Below, one piece after another: positions 34,235-42,381 of a stretch of 64,000 nt of DNA. This stretch comes from Flavobacteriaceae bacterium UBA1682 (GTDB lineage Bacteria > Bacteroidota > Bacteroidia > Flavobacteriales > Flavobacteriaceae). Position 1 is the first letter of the stretch. Every line of letters begins with the position of its first letter. Both the position numbers and the translations under genes were made by a program. The notes beneath the pieces are model-generated. The model did no database searches. It saw only the letters and a list, made by a program, of their open reading frames with translations, and was not told the DNA's origin. The stretch covers positions 62,001 to 126,000 of the forward strand of contig DCKE01000019.1 in the NCBI GenBank assembly GCA_002320285.1, written 5' to 3'.

Positions 34235-34669
34235 TTACGGTTTCGCTTTTTCGTCGTAACTCATCATCCAATTGATGTTAAATTTATCGGTCAGCATACC
34301 GAAGTAATCGCCCCAGAAAGTGTTTTCCAAAGGCATGGTTACTTTCCCACCTTCGGCGAGTGCCTTAAAAATTTGATCTGCTTCTCCTTTGGACTCAGCG
34401 GAAACGGAAACGGAAAAATTATTTCCCCGCACAAACGAAGGAGCCCAATCACCGCCACAATCACTACCCATTAAAATAGAGGTACCTATTGGTAATGATA
34501 CATGCATGATTTTATTTTTATCCCCGTCAGCCACTTGGTAATCATCACTTGCTGGCATTTCCCCAAATCTGCCGATATAGTTAAATTCACCGCCAAAAAC
34601 AGCTTTATAAAAGTTAAATGCCTGCTCGCAATCTCCGTCGAAGTTTAAATAAGTATTTGTTGTTGCCAT
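34235..34669 (-). CDS. VOC-family (glyoxalase fold, PhnB-like) protein
   Basis: 144 residues. TYLNFDGDCEQAFNFYKAVFGGEF is the N-terminal beta-alpha-beta unit of PhnB-type VOC proteins. It is followed by KIMHVSLPIGTSILMGSD, ADQIFKALAEGGKVTMPLE and WGDYFGMLTDKFNINWMM. The family includes dioxygenases, glyoxalases and resistance proteins; the substrate cannot be named. It lies 22 bp after a two-domain SRPBCC gene, a common pairing in Bacteroidota, where both proteins are cytoplasmic. Last gene of the cluster, followed by hairpins. Confidence 0.88.
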   Translation of the reverse strand: MATTNTYLNFDGDCEQAFNFYKAVFGGEFNYIGRFGEMPASDDYQVADGDKNKIMHVSLPIGTSILMGSDCGGDWAPSFVRGNNFSVSVSAESKGEADQIFKALAEGGKVTMPLENTFWGDYFGMLTDKFNINWMMSYDEKAKP

Positions 34670-34691
34670 ATCGTTTTATATTAAAATGTTT

Positions 34692-35543
34692 CTATTGTTT
34701 TTCTGCTAATTGTTTTACGATAAGTAAGCCTTTCGGGAAGGCCTCTTCAAAATAAGCTATATGATCGGCAGTTAAATCAATTTCCACCGTTAAAGTCGTC
34801 TTGTCCGCTTGCTCTGTTAAAATATAATTTTCAAAAGAACCGGACCATTTTTCAGTAAGCTCATCTATCGGTAGTTCTTTAAAATCTTTAATCTCTCCCA
34901 AATGCTGGAAATACACACTTTGATTGGGCGTACAAAATATAATATCCGAATACATTCCTCCACCCTGATTCGTTAAAAAGTGTATCCGACTTCCCGCTTT
35001 TAAATCCCCAGTAAAATAAGAACCCTCACAAAAAGCGGCTGTCCAGACCTTGTAGGTTTGATCGTCAAAGAGCACCTGCCACACCTTTTCCGCAGTCGCA
35101 TTGATTTCAATTGTAAAAATTTGTTTGCGAATACCGTAAATATAATTTTTCAAAATCGCCAGATAACCGTCCCAACCCATTTGATAATTTTCCGGTTCAA
35201 ATCCCGGTCCGGCATCTGCAAAGTTTTCCAATCCCCGATGTTGCAAAGTGACCTTAGTCGCATCACCAAGGTCTTCTAATATCCAAGTCAACAAACTCTC
35301 TCCCTTACTGTGACTGGGATGTGTCCAAGTATGCGAGAACAACTTGTCTACCTCAATCGCCTTAATAACACATTGATGATGATATTGCTTTGCTGTACCC
35401 GGTTCATAGAAGTTAAAAGTTTTTCCCAGCCCCAGTTCAAAATCAGCGATATCAAAATACCATTGCTTCATTTGTTGTTGATCGGTCAGCGCCTGCCAGA
35501 TTGTTGACACCGGAGCCTTGATAGTAATCGTTGATGTTACCAT
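34692..35543 (-). CDS. SRPBCC/AHSA1 protein with two START-like domains
   Basis: 283 residues, made of two AHSA1-type domains. The first (1-135) has STITIKAPVSTIWQALTDQQQMKQWYF and GESLLTWILEDLGDATKVTLQHRGLE. The second (about 137-283) has IFTIEINATAEKVWQVLFDDQTYKVWTAAF and ENYILTEQADKTTLTVEID. START-like folds hold a hydrophobic ligand in a helix-grip pocket. Single-domain AHSA1 proteins are about 145 residues, so this is a duplication/fusion. It is 14 bp after the DUF4199 gene and 22 bp before the VOC gene; cytoplasmic. Function unknown. Confidence 0.87.
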   Translation of the reverse strand: MVTSTITIKAPVSTIWQALTDQQQMKQWYFDIADFELGLGKTFNFYEPGTAKQYHHQCVIKAIEVDKLFSHTWTHPSHSKGESLLTWILEDLGDATKVTLQHRGLENFADAGPGFEPENYQMGWDGYLAILKNYIYGIRKQIFTIEINATAEKVWQVLFDDQTYKVWTAAFCEGSYFTGDLKAGSRIHFLTNQGGGMYSDIIFCTPNQSVYFQHLGEIKDFKELPIDELTEKWSGSFENYILTEQADKTTLTVEIDLTADHIAYFEEAFPKGLLIVKQLAEKQ

Positions 35544-35557
35544 ATTTTCTGTGCTGT

Positions 35558-36046
35558 TTAAATCGTTTTTTTACTCTTTAAGAATAGCATGGCAACGGCC
35601 GAGGTAACTATTCCCATAATAAACGCTCCAACAGCGCCTTGTATTGCGTAATTTCGGAAATTAAATTGAGCCTCTGCCAAGTCCGTGTTTTTGTAATATC
35701 CCAATTCTACAGAACGCTTAATGACATTGGGAAAATATTCTGGTGTAATTATATAGGATGTGATCCACTGGGCTATTGGACTTAAAACTGCGATAAAAAA
35801 CGACAATATAACTCCAAAAATCAATCCTTGTTTATAAGTGAATTTTCCTCCATAACAGGTCTTTCTTTTGTCTTTAAGCGCCAAAACCATAACCCAAATA
35901 GCTGGAATGGCAAAAAGATTGGTCAGGTAAATATGATAATCTATATAGGTGCTGTGCAAACCACATAGCTTTTCCAAAACCATCCAAGCTAAACCCATAG
36001 CTGTAAAAATTAAAGCCCATTTAATTTCAGTGGCGATTCCTTTCAT
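35558..36046 (-). CDS. DUF4199 membrane protein
   Basis: 162 residues with four predicted transmembrane helices (about 9-25, 40-57, 72-95, 134-155). The KWALIFTAMGLAWMVLEKLCGLH start, GGKFTYKQGLIFGVILSF and YFPNVIKRSVELGYY... are the usual features of the DUF4199 family of Bacteroidota. Function unknown. It lies 14 bp upstream of the SRPBCC gene and 90 bp after the DUF1569 gene. Confidence 0.85.
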   Translation of the reverse strand: MKGIATEIKWALIFTAMGLAWMVLEKLCGLHSTYIDYHIYLTNLFAIPAIWVMVLALKDKRKTCYGGKFTYKQGLIFGVILSFFIAVLSPIAQWITSYIITPEYFPNVIKRSVELGYYKNTDLAEAQFNFRNYAIQGAVGAFIMGIVTSAVAMLFLKSKKTI

Positions 36047-36136
36047 AGGTATTTATTTTTTAAATGAGACATGACAAATGTGATAATCAGTATTTTAACA
36101 CAAAAACAAAGCACGCTTTATACTGCTATGGTCTGA

Positions 36137-36592
36137 TTAGTCAATTCCAAATTGTGTTAAATGATGATCTAGGTGTTTGTAAAACATATTGTTCCATTCT
36201 ACAGCTTTTAGTCGCCCAAAAGAATGGGACTGTTTTCCTTCAAAATAGTTTTCTCCCAATTCTTGAGTCTTGACGATATAATTGATTAACCGTTGCTTTT
36301 CAATATAAAAATCCTTAGTCCCCTTGATGATAAACTCAGGAGCAGTAGGTCCGTTTTTTTTGTACGGTTTTTCACTGACCACAGCCTGTTTCACAAACCA
36401 CGTTAACAGCAATTTTTTAAAAGTGCCGGGTTTGGGAAAACCGTCTTCATAAACCAATTCATAACTGACGTTGCAATGGGCTAACATTTGGGCAACGGTC
36501 ATTTTACCCCATAACGGCAAGGTATCGTTTTCTAAGCGGTTAATTCGATGGATTACCTCATCGGTAACCTCCTTATTAAATATATTTTTCAT
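36137..36592 (-). CDS. DUF1569 (DinB-superfamily) protein
   Basis: 151 residues. RINRLENDTLPLWGKMTVAQMLAHCNVSYE matches the DUF1569 start, in which the His of AHC is a probable metal ligand, and the C-terminal YKHLDHHLTQFGI supplies further His. DinB-like four-helix bundles bind a metal ion and many act as thiol-dependent transferases, but this family has no assigned reaction. Cytoplasmic; single gene in the minus-strand cluster. Confidence 0.85.
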   Translation of the reverse strand: MKNIFNKEVTDEVIHRINRLENDTLPLWGKMTVAQMLAHCNVSYELVYEDGFPKPGTFKKLLLTWFVKQAVVSEKPYKKNGPTAPEFIIKGTKDFYIEKQRLINYIVKTQELGENYFEGKQSHSFGRLKAVEWNNMFYKHLDHHLTQFGID

Positions 36593-36663
36593 GTTAGGAA
36601 TGGAATACCATTGATTGTTTAAAAATTAATAATTGATTTCTGTAAAAGAAATAGAGAATAGTC

Positions 36664-37089
36664 CTAGTTAACGGTGTATTTTGCTGCTAAAAAACCTAAG
36701 GTTTCACGTATTAATAACTCTAGTTGATGCATATCGATATCGGCGAGTTTATTGATGTAAATGCAAGCTTTCCCCATTTTAAATTTGCCGAGATTTTCGA
36801 GCAAATGCCGATGCTCGTCCAAGCCTGTAAAAACATATAGAGAAATCGCCGCTTTACGGGGTGAAAATCCAACTAATGGAGCTTCTCCCTGATGCCCACT
36901 ATCGTATTTATAGTGATAGCTACCAAATCCGATAATCGTTGGTCCCCACATTTTAGGTTCTTTTCCTGTTATCCGTTGCATCAATTTTATCAACTCCAAA
37001 CCATCTTCTCGCCTATGTGGTGTTTGAGCAAAAGAGTCGACAAATTGATTGACATCTTGATCCGTTGTCGTTGTTTTATTTTTAGCCAT
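36664..37089 (-). CDS. DUF1801 protein
   Basis: 141 residues. DVNQFVDSFAQTPHRREDGLELIKLM, KEPKMWGPTIIGFGSYHYKY, LVGFSPRKAAISLYVF and KACIYINKLADIDMHQLELLI are diagnostic of DUF1801 (an SH3-like/iron-sulfur-assembly-like fold with no known function). It follows the YdeI-like gene by 3 bp; the two are co-transcribed, and both carry or resemble the same alpha/beta fold. Confidence 0.86.
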   Translation of the reverse strand: MAKNKTTTTDQDVNQFVDSFAQTPHRREDGLELIKLMQRITGKEPKMWGPTIIGFGSYHYKYDSGHQGEAPLVGFSPRKAAISLYVFTGLDEHRHLLENLGKFKMGKACIYINKLADIDMHQLELLIRETLGFLAAKYTVN

Positions 37090-37092
37090 CTT

Positions 37093-37662
37093 TCATACCT
37101 TTTTTTGGTAGCGATCATTTAAACCCTCCGCTGCTAATATCATCGGTATGATTTTCTCAATCCGCGCCAATTTTGTTTTTTGTTGTTTCGCTTCTTCGAT
37201 ATATAAAATATAGTCTTTCTGCTTGCCAGGACTTAGCTTTCCAAATGCCAAACGCAATTGCTGATCTCGATCTAACGCATGTTTAAGCAATTCTGACTGT
37301 GATACAGTTTGTTTCGTATCGGCTTTGATCCGAAGTCCGCGATCTTCGATGGTTACGGCTTCATTGATATATTCTAAAATCTTAAGCGCGTCAATTTCGT
37401 CAATTTGGACCATGCGCCATTGTCGCAATGACTTGGTTTTGCCTTCTTGGGCATTGATCAATACCCCATAGGGATCTTGAAGAAAAACGCCGTTGTAAAA
37501 CCACAGGGCAAAGTAATTTTTAAAGCCACCGTAACTGACTATATTCCTACCCTTATAGGTAAAAACTTCTGAGCCCCATTTAATCGTTTTAACCAAAGGG
37601 GATTGTTGCAGTATTGTCGAAATACGCTCCAGAGCTTCGGTCCAATCCGAATTGCTTTCCAT
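37093..37662 (-). CDS. DUF1801/YdeI-like (OmdA) protein
   Basis: 189 residues. The N-terminal half (about 10-110: ILQQSPLVKTIKWGSEVFTYKGRNI, YFALWFYNGVFL) is DUF1801-like. The C-terminal half (about 140-189: LRLAFGKLSPGKQKDYILYIEEAK, TKLARIEKIIPMI) is the YdeI/OmdA motif of the bacteriocin-protection family. Biochemical role not established. It is transcribed with the DUF1801 gene and divergent from the Crp-type regulator at 37906, so a shared regulatory region is possible. Confidence 0.86.
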   Translation of the reverse strand: MESNSDWTEALERISTILQQSPLVKTIKWGSEVFTYKGRNIVSYGGFKNYFALWFYNGVFLQDPYGVLINAQEGKTKSLRQWRMVQIDEIDALKILEYINEAVTIEDRGLRIKADTKQTVSQSELLKHALDRDQQLRLAFGKLSPGKQKDYILYIEEAKQQKTKLARIEKIIPMILAAEGLNDRYQKKV

Positions 37663-37869
37663 ACTTAATGATGTCGTTGGTCAATATTTGTTCGCAAACG
37701 CTGACGTATTTTGTCTGCCATTTAAAAATGTTACTTACGCTACTGTAAAATAAAGATAATGTATATAATATCGCAAGGAATTGTCAAATTATTAATCCTA
37801 AATTATTTTTAGTAAAAATAGCACAACAACCTAGACTGTAGTTCTATTTTATCAAAAAATTAAATTGAC

Positions 37870-37877
37870 TATATTTG
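37870..37877 (+). promoter_or_regulatory. -7 element (TATATTTG) of the Crp-type gene
   Basis: An exact TAnnTTTG match that ends 28 nt before the ATG at 37906. No strong -33 element is visible. Confidence 0.45.
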
Positions 37878-37905
37878 TAAGAATCACCCGCTAACAAGAC
37901 CACTA

Positions 37906-38502
37906 ATGACCATGCTTGAAAATTTAAAAACATATATATTGGCCAATACCGATGTGACAGAGGAACAGTATAAGGAGTTAGAACCTTTAACATATTCCCT
38001 ACACGTAAAGAAAGGTCAGATATTGCTCGAACAAAACCAAGTGTGCCACAGATCATTTTTTGTTTGTAAGGGGTTACTGCGTTCGTATACCGTGGATGAA
38101 ATGGGCAAAGAACACATTATTCAATTTGCTTCTGAGAACTGGTGGATCGCTGATCGCAGTAGTTTCTACTTTGATGAACCTTCCGCGTTATTTATCGATG
38201 CCATCGAAGACACGGAACTCGTCTATATCGAAAAGGCATTCTTATCGAAGTTGGAACAAATTTCAACAAACTACAGCCGGTTTAATACGCTTGCCTTACA
38301 AAAAAATATCCGGCAAATGCAGAAGAGAATAAATTATCTACTCAGTGCTACTGCCGAAGAAAAATACTTAGATTTTATTGAATCTCATCGTTTACTGACT
38401 TTGCGACTTCCGTTACACATGATTGCTTCTTACCTTGGTATGACTCCCGAAAGTCTCAGTAGAGTAAGAAAACAATTAGCACTTAAAAATTTTAATAACT
38501 AA
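37906..38502 (+). CDS. Crp/Fnr-family transcriptional regulator
   Basis: 198 residues. A cyclic-nucleotide-binding-type jelly roll (about 20-125: LHVKKGQILLEQNQVCHRSFFVCKGLLRSY, HIIQFASENWWI) lacks the Arg/Ser cAMP-contact pattern of true Crp. A C-terminal winged helix (about 150-195: YLDFIESH, LPLHMIASYLGMTPESLSRVRKQL) contacts DNA. Such proteins are the common short Bacteroidota type; the effector is unknown. ATG at 37906 or the in-frame ATG at codon 3 could be the start. It precedes the GNAT-pirin gene on the same strand by about 200 bp. Confidence 0.9.
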   Translation: MTMLENLKTYILANTDVTEEQYKELEPLTYSLHVKKGQILLEQNQVCHRSFFVCKGLLRSYTVDEMGKEHIIQFASENWWIADRSSFYFDEPSALFIDAIEDTELVYIEKAFLSKLEQISTNYSRFNTLALQKNIRQMQKRINYLLSATAEEKYLDFIESHRLLTLRLPLHMIASYLGMTPESLSRVRKQLALKNFNN

Positions 38503-38702
38503 GTCTATTTCTAATCTCGTGGAATCCCAAGTGTTTCCTTGATAGACCGCTTACGAAAACAAAACCAACTATTTTTCTTTCTTCTGCCATCGTGTAAATA
38601 ATATACGATGTAGATCGCTGTTTCTAACTCGGTATTTCTTACCATAGATCAAGTGTTTTGGCTTGTATAGTCCCTAATTTTACTATACTAAAAAACAACA
38701 AC

Positions 38703-39872
38703 ATGGAATATACTGTAATACACAATAAAACAGACAAGCGCTTTGAAATTCACTTAGATGGAAAAGTGGCATTTGAACAATACGAATTGTTTGATGGCGG
38801 AATCGCGTATACTCATACCGAAGTACCGGAGGAATTCGCAGGAAAAGGCCTTGCTGCCTATATTGCCAAATACGTGTTGGATTATGCACAGGAACATCAA
38901 CTAAAGGTAAAACCCTATTGTCCATACATCAAAGCATATATTGACAAACATCCGGAATATCAAAGCAATTCTTTATTTCACAACAAAAATACGATTATGA
39001 AAACTAAAAAAATAGAAGCCGTATTAGCCCCACCTTCACCACATATGGTTGGAGATGGATTTAGAGTACATAACTTTATTCCTTATGGACGAGGCATGAG
39101 TATGGAGCGTATGAGTCCGTTTATCATGATGGATTACAATTCGAAATACTATTTTCCACCAACTAACGAATTAAGAGGAGTTGGAGTACATCCGCATCGA
39201 GGTTTTGAAACGGTGACCATTGCTTATAAAGGAAAAGTTGCTCACCACGACAGTTCGGGAAATAGCGGTGTTATTGGAGAAGGCGATGTACAATGGATGA
39301 CCGCAGCATCGGGTATTTTGCATAAAGAATACCACGAGCAAGAATTTAGTAAGGCTGGCGGTGATTTTCAAATGGTACAGCTGTGGGTCAATCTACCTGC
39401 AAAGGACAAAATGTCAAAACCAAAATACCAAGGTATACTCCATAGCGAGATCGCAAAACATCCACTTCCGAACGATGCCGGTGTCATAGAAGTAATTGCC
39501 GGAGAATATGATGGGACAGCCGGAACAGCTTCGACCTTTACAGCAGTAAACCTGTTGAATGCAAAACTAAACAAAGATGCTTCGGCTCGATTTCGTTTTC
39601 CCGCACATTTTAATACGGCACTATTAGTCATCGAAGGCAGTATCCGAGTAAACGATTCTGAGAATGTGGCCGGAGATAATTTTCTATTATTTGCCAATGA
39701 AGGAGAAGAGTTTAGTATACAAGCATTAGAAGATGCCGTTGTATTAATCTTAAGTGGAGAACCTATAGACGAACCCATCGTATCTCATGGTCCCTTTGTT
39801 ATGAATACACAGGAAGAGATTATTCAAGCCTTTAACGATGTCAATATGGGTAAATTCGGTTTCCTTGAATAA
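38703..39872 (+). CDS. GNAT (COG2388-type) - pirin fusion protein
   Basis: 389 residues from ATG 38703 (MEYTVIHNKTDKRFEIHL), preferred to an in-frame ATG at 38658 because the extra 15 residues are unlike the family and would overlap promoter-like DNA. Residues 1-~98 are a short N-acetyltransferase-like domain (TEVPEEFAGKGLAAYIAKYVLDYA is the acetyl-CoA loop region). Residues ~99-389 are a pirin: MVGDGFRVHNFIPYG, GVHPHRGFETVTIAYKGKVAHHDSSGNSG, VQWMTAASGILHKE, with the His-His-His-Glu metal set of a cupin. In other genomes these are separate proteins; an internal Met at 38998 looks like an ancestral pirin start. Pirins include quercetinases and redox-linked transcription cofactors. Cytoplasmic. 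Confidence 0.86.
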   Translation: MEYTVIHNKTDKRFEIHLDGKVAFEQYELFDGGIAYTHTEVPEEFAGKGLAAYIAKYVLDYAQEHQLKVKPYCPYIKAYIDKHPEYQSNSLFHNKNTIMKTKKIEAVLAPPSPHMVGDGFRVHNFIPYGRGMSMERMSPFIMMDYNSKYYFPPTNELRGVGVHPHRGFETVTIAYKGKVAHHDSSGNSGVIGEGDVQWMTAASGILHKEYHEQEFSKAGGDFQMVQLWVNLPAKDKMSKPKYQGILHSEIAKHPLPNDAGVIEVIAGEYDGTAGTASTFTAVNLLNAKLNKDASARFRFPAHFNTALLVIEGSIRVNDSENVAGDNFLLFANEGEEFSIQALEDAVVLILSGEPIDEPIVSHGPFVMNTQEEIIQAFNDVNMGKFGFLE

Positions 39873-39912
39873 ATAAACACCGTTTTATAAGTTGTTCGGT
39901 TTTAACTATAAT

Positions 39913-39951
39913 ATAGCCACTAAACTACAAAATAAGTAGTTTAGTGGCTAT
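39913..39951 (+). terminator. Hairpin after the GNAT-pirin gene
   Basis: A 16-bp perfect stem (39913-39928 with 39936-39951), 7-nt loop, about 40 bp past the stop. The following T-run is short, but stem strength supports termination. Confidence 0.75.
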
Positions 39952-40103
39952 TTGCATTCGTTATTCCTATCGAAATGAATACTTTAGTAGCAAACCCCTT
40001 AACAACTTACTAATAATACCACAGCTCGATTAATAAAATAAAAGGCTAGTTTCTATGTATTTTACTAAAAAAATTATAAATTAGTGGCTTAAATACTTTT
40101 TTT

Positions 40104-40538
40104 ATGAAAAACCACTTATTATTATTCGTTTCAGTTTTAGCCTTATTCATTACATCTTGTTCGTCTATGAAAAACACTAAAAAATCAGCCGATCTTTATG
40201 ACGCCACTTGGGAACTAGAATATATTTCTGGTCCACGTATTGCATTTGAAGGGTTATTTCCCGACAAAAAACCGGTAATCAAGTTTGACAAAGATTCCAA
40301 CAGAATTTCTGGAAATTCAGGTTGTAATGGTTATAGCACTTCTTACACCTTAAAAGATCAATCCCTTACTTTTGGAGAACATGGAATAAGCACCATGATG
40401 CATTGTGAAGGTGGTGGCGAGCAAACATTTTTAAAAACCATTATACAAATAGACTCGTATTCTATTGATCAGGATGGTAAATTAAATTTGAAAATGAAAG
40501 ACATTCCTATGATGAGATTTAAAAAAGTAGACAAATAA
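40104..40538 (+). CDS. META-domain (HslJ-like) lipoprotein
   Basis: 144 residues. Signal peptide with lipobox FITSC (Cys19). The mature part, ATWELEYISG ... IKFDKDSNRISGNSGCNGYSTSY ... LTFGEHGISTMMHC, is the META/HslJ fold with the conserved SGNSGCN. META proteins are envelope proteins linked to stress or drug tolerance in several bacteria; the molecular role is unclear. Monocistronic, closed by a terminator. Confidence 0.9.
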   Translation: MKNHLLLFVSVLALFITSCSSMKNTKKSADLYDATWELEYISGPRIAFEGLFPDKKPVIKFDKDSNRISGNSGCNGYSTSYTLKDQSLTFGEHGISTMMHCEGGGEQTFLKTIIQIDSYSIDQDGKLNLKMKDIPMMRFKKVDK

Positions 40539-40571
40539 GAACTACAACTTAATGATTGCATAAAAAATTTC

Positions 40572-40604
40572 AAGGTTACCTCCACAGTGAGGTAACCTTT
40601 TTTA
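40572..40604 (+). terminator. Terminator after the META lipoprotein gene
   Basis: An 11-bp perfect stem (40572-40582 with 40589-40599), 6-nt loop and a run of T. Confidence 0.92.
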
Positions 40605-40787
40605 TTGATTTCAACTATAAGTTCACGACTAATATGAGCAGTGGAAGGATTTTGTATCATTTCAACTTCAGCCTTTGCAATTGTCAATTATAATTCGTTA
40701 ATTGTATGTTTTGCAGGTTATTAAACTTGAATTTCTTTATTGCGCAACATTCCCTATTAACGGAATATAACTTGTAAATGATTAAAC

Positions 40788-41468
40788 ATGTTTAAAAAAA
40801 TTGATTGGGTACGTTTGGGTACTTTGGTTTTTACGCTATTATTTATCGGTAGTGCGGTATTTTTTGAAATCTTTGAACTCGGAACGCTTCCTACTCAAGT
40901 TTTCGGGGCTTTACTTGGGGTGGTTATAACCGCAATTATCACGGTTTTACTCTTACAAGGACAAACAAAAAGCGAAGAAAAGCGGGAAATTCACTTACGC
41001 GTTTTTGAAAAAAAACAGGAGGTATACTTCGACTTTCTTTCCAAGTTCAACCATATTCTACAAGATCAAGATTTTAGAATTCATCTGGACACCAAAAAAA
41101 CAACTTCGCCCGGTTCCATCAATCTTCAGGACTTCGTCTTCGAATTTGGATACCTTCAGATGCATACCTCTGTAGATGTATTCGATAAAATCCTCGAACA
41201 TACCGCTCGACTACTGGAAGCAAACAAACATTTACAAAATCAATCCAATGATGATACACCAGCTTTTAAACAATATTATGCCATCTTAACCGAAGAGTAC
41301 TTTTCCATTATCGCACTGCTCAAAACAGAACTCTATCCTGAAAAAGATAAGGAAATTGATTTCAATAAAATCAATACCATCCTACAACATTCTATGGAGA
41401 AAGGAATCGCAAGTGCTGCGAGAAAAAAAGCTCATATTACAACAACTAACGATACGCTCATAACTTAA
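40788..41468 (+). CDS. Membrane protein of unknown function, two N-terminal transmembrane helices
   Basis: 226 residues. Two hydrophobic helices (about 10-28 and 37-57: LGTLVFTLLFIGSAVFFEIF, FGALLGVVITAIITVLLLQ) are followed by a charged, helical cytoplasmic domain that begins TKSEEKREIHLRVFEKKQEVYFDFLSK. No catalytic motif is recognisable. The body is similar in style to other Bacteroidota proteins annotated only as hypothetical. It stands alone between the META lipoprotein and the SDR gene. Confidence 0.75.
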   Translation: MFKKIDWVRLGTLVFTLLFIGSAVFFEIFELGTLPTQVFGALLGVVITAIITVLLLQGQTKSEEKREIHLRVFEKKQEVYFDFLSKFNHILQDQDFRIHLDTKKTTSPGSINLQDFVFEFGYLQMHTSVDVFDKILEHTARLLEANKHLQNQSNDDTPAFKQYYAILTEEYFSIIALLKTELYPEKDKEIDFNKINTILQHSMEKGIASAARKKAHITTTNDTLIT

Positions 41469-41539
41469 TAAAAATCACTACTAAGCACTATCTGGTCTAA
41501 TACTATGGTATCGAGAACTTTTTGTGATGCATTACTGTT

Positions 41540-41547
41540 TATCTTTG
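41540..41547 (+). promoter_or_regulatory. -7 element (TATCTTTG) of the SDR gene
   Basis: An exact TAnnTTTG match; a TTTG at 41521-41524 lies 15 bp upstream, shorter than typical. It ends 41 nt before the ATG at 41589. Confidence 0.45.
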
Positions 41548-41588
41548 CGGATGTAAGTTAAAACACATCCCTAAAAAATCTTGGCAAC

Positions 41589-42311
41589 ATGAGTTCAAAA
41601 AACTATATTATCTATGGTGTAAGCAAAGGGTTGGGTAAGGCTATTGTCCAACAACTACCCAATTCAACCGATAAGGTGTATGGAGTTTCCAGAAGTAAAC
41701 CAGATTACATAAAAACACAGCCTAATCTTCATTGGATCGCTGCAGATTTAGCCCATCCTACTGAAGCCATTTCTACCATCAAAAACAGTATAAACGAAGA
41801 TCCCATTGATGTATTGATCTACAATGTCGGAATCTGGGAACATAATGCCTTTGATGAAAACTATCGATTTGCGGACAATAGTGCCTTAGAAATCACTGCG
41901 ATGATCAACACCAACATTACCTCGTGTATATTGGCAATACAAGCTTTAATCGATAACTTAAAAAGATCGCCTAACGCTAAAATCATACTAATCGGCTCGA
42001 CTTGGGGTCTGGACAATCACAACGGTCGCGAAGTGACCTTTTCTGCATCAAAGTTTGCACTCAGAGGAATTGCTCATGCCTTAAGGGAAAATCTTAGAGC
42101 AGACCACATTGGCGTTAGTGTATTAAACCTGGGATATTTAGCCACTGAATTTGAAGATATCACCGATGTCGATTTGATTATTAAAGCAACACAAGGGCAA
42201 TTGATACCCATTCCAGATGTTTTAAATGCCATTCGTTTTATAATTTCGACTTCTAAAGCGACTTGTGTCAAAGAAATCAATATGCCGGCGATGGCCGATA
42301 CCAACGTATAG
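41589..42311 (+). CDS. SDR-family protein with Phe in place of the catalytic Tyr
   Basis: 240 residues with a Rossmann fold: GVSKGLGKAI (cofactor loop, about 10-19), ADLAHP, LIYNVGIWEHNAF (NNAG-like), IILIGSTWG with Ser137, then FSASKFALRGIAHALRENL. In short-chain dehydrogenases the last motif is YxxxK; here Phe151 replaces Tyr and Lys155 remains. The codon is TTT, so one base change from TAT/TAC would restore Tyr. Either the enzyme is inactive or altered, or it serves a binding role. Cytoplasmic; single gene, convergent with the OmpA-family gene across a bidirectional terminator. Confidence 0.88.
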   Translation: MSSKNYIIYGVSKGLGKAIVQQLPNSTDKVYGVSRSKPDYIKTQPNLHWIAADLAHPTEAISTIKNSINEDPIDVLIYNVGIWEHNAFDENYRFADNSALEITAMINTNITSCILAIQALIDNLKRSPNAKIILIGSTWGLDNHNGREVTFSASKFALRGIAHALRENLRADHIGVSVLNLGYLATEFEDITDVDLIIKATQGQLIPIPDVLNAIRFIISTSKATCVKEINMPAMADTNV

Positions 42312-42322
42312 ATCGCAAAAAA

Positions 42323-42357
42323 AGAGGCCCTTCCAATATAAAACTGGAAAGGCCTCT
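42323..42357. terminator. Terminator shared by the convergent SDR and OmpA genes
   Basis: AGAGGCC-C-TTCCA pairs with TGGAA-A-GGCCTCT (one mismatch) around a 9-nt loop. Seven T follow on the minus strand, so it mainly serves the T9SS surface operon. Confidence 0.88.
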
Positions 42358-42381
42358 AACATATAACAAAGCACTATTTTT

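Noticed and set aside
38658..38702. Earlier in-frame start for the GNAT-pirin gene
   Set aside because: The 15 added residues are not GNAT-like, and the segment contains promoter-like TAATTTTA; MEYTVIHN at 38703 fits the family start.
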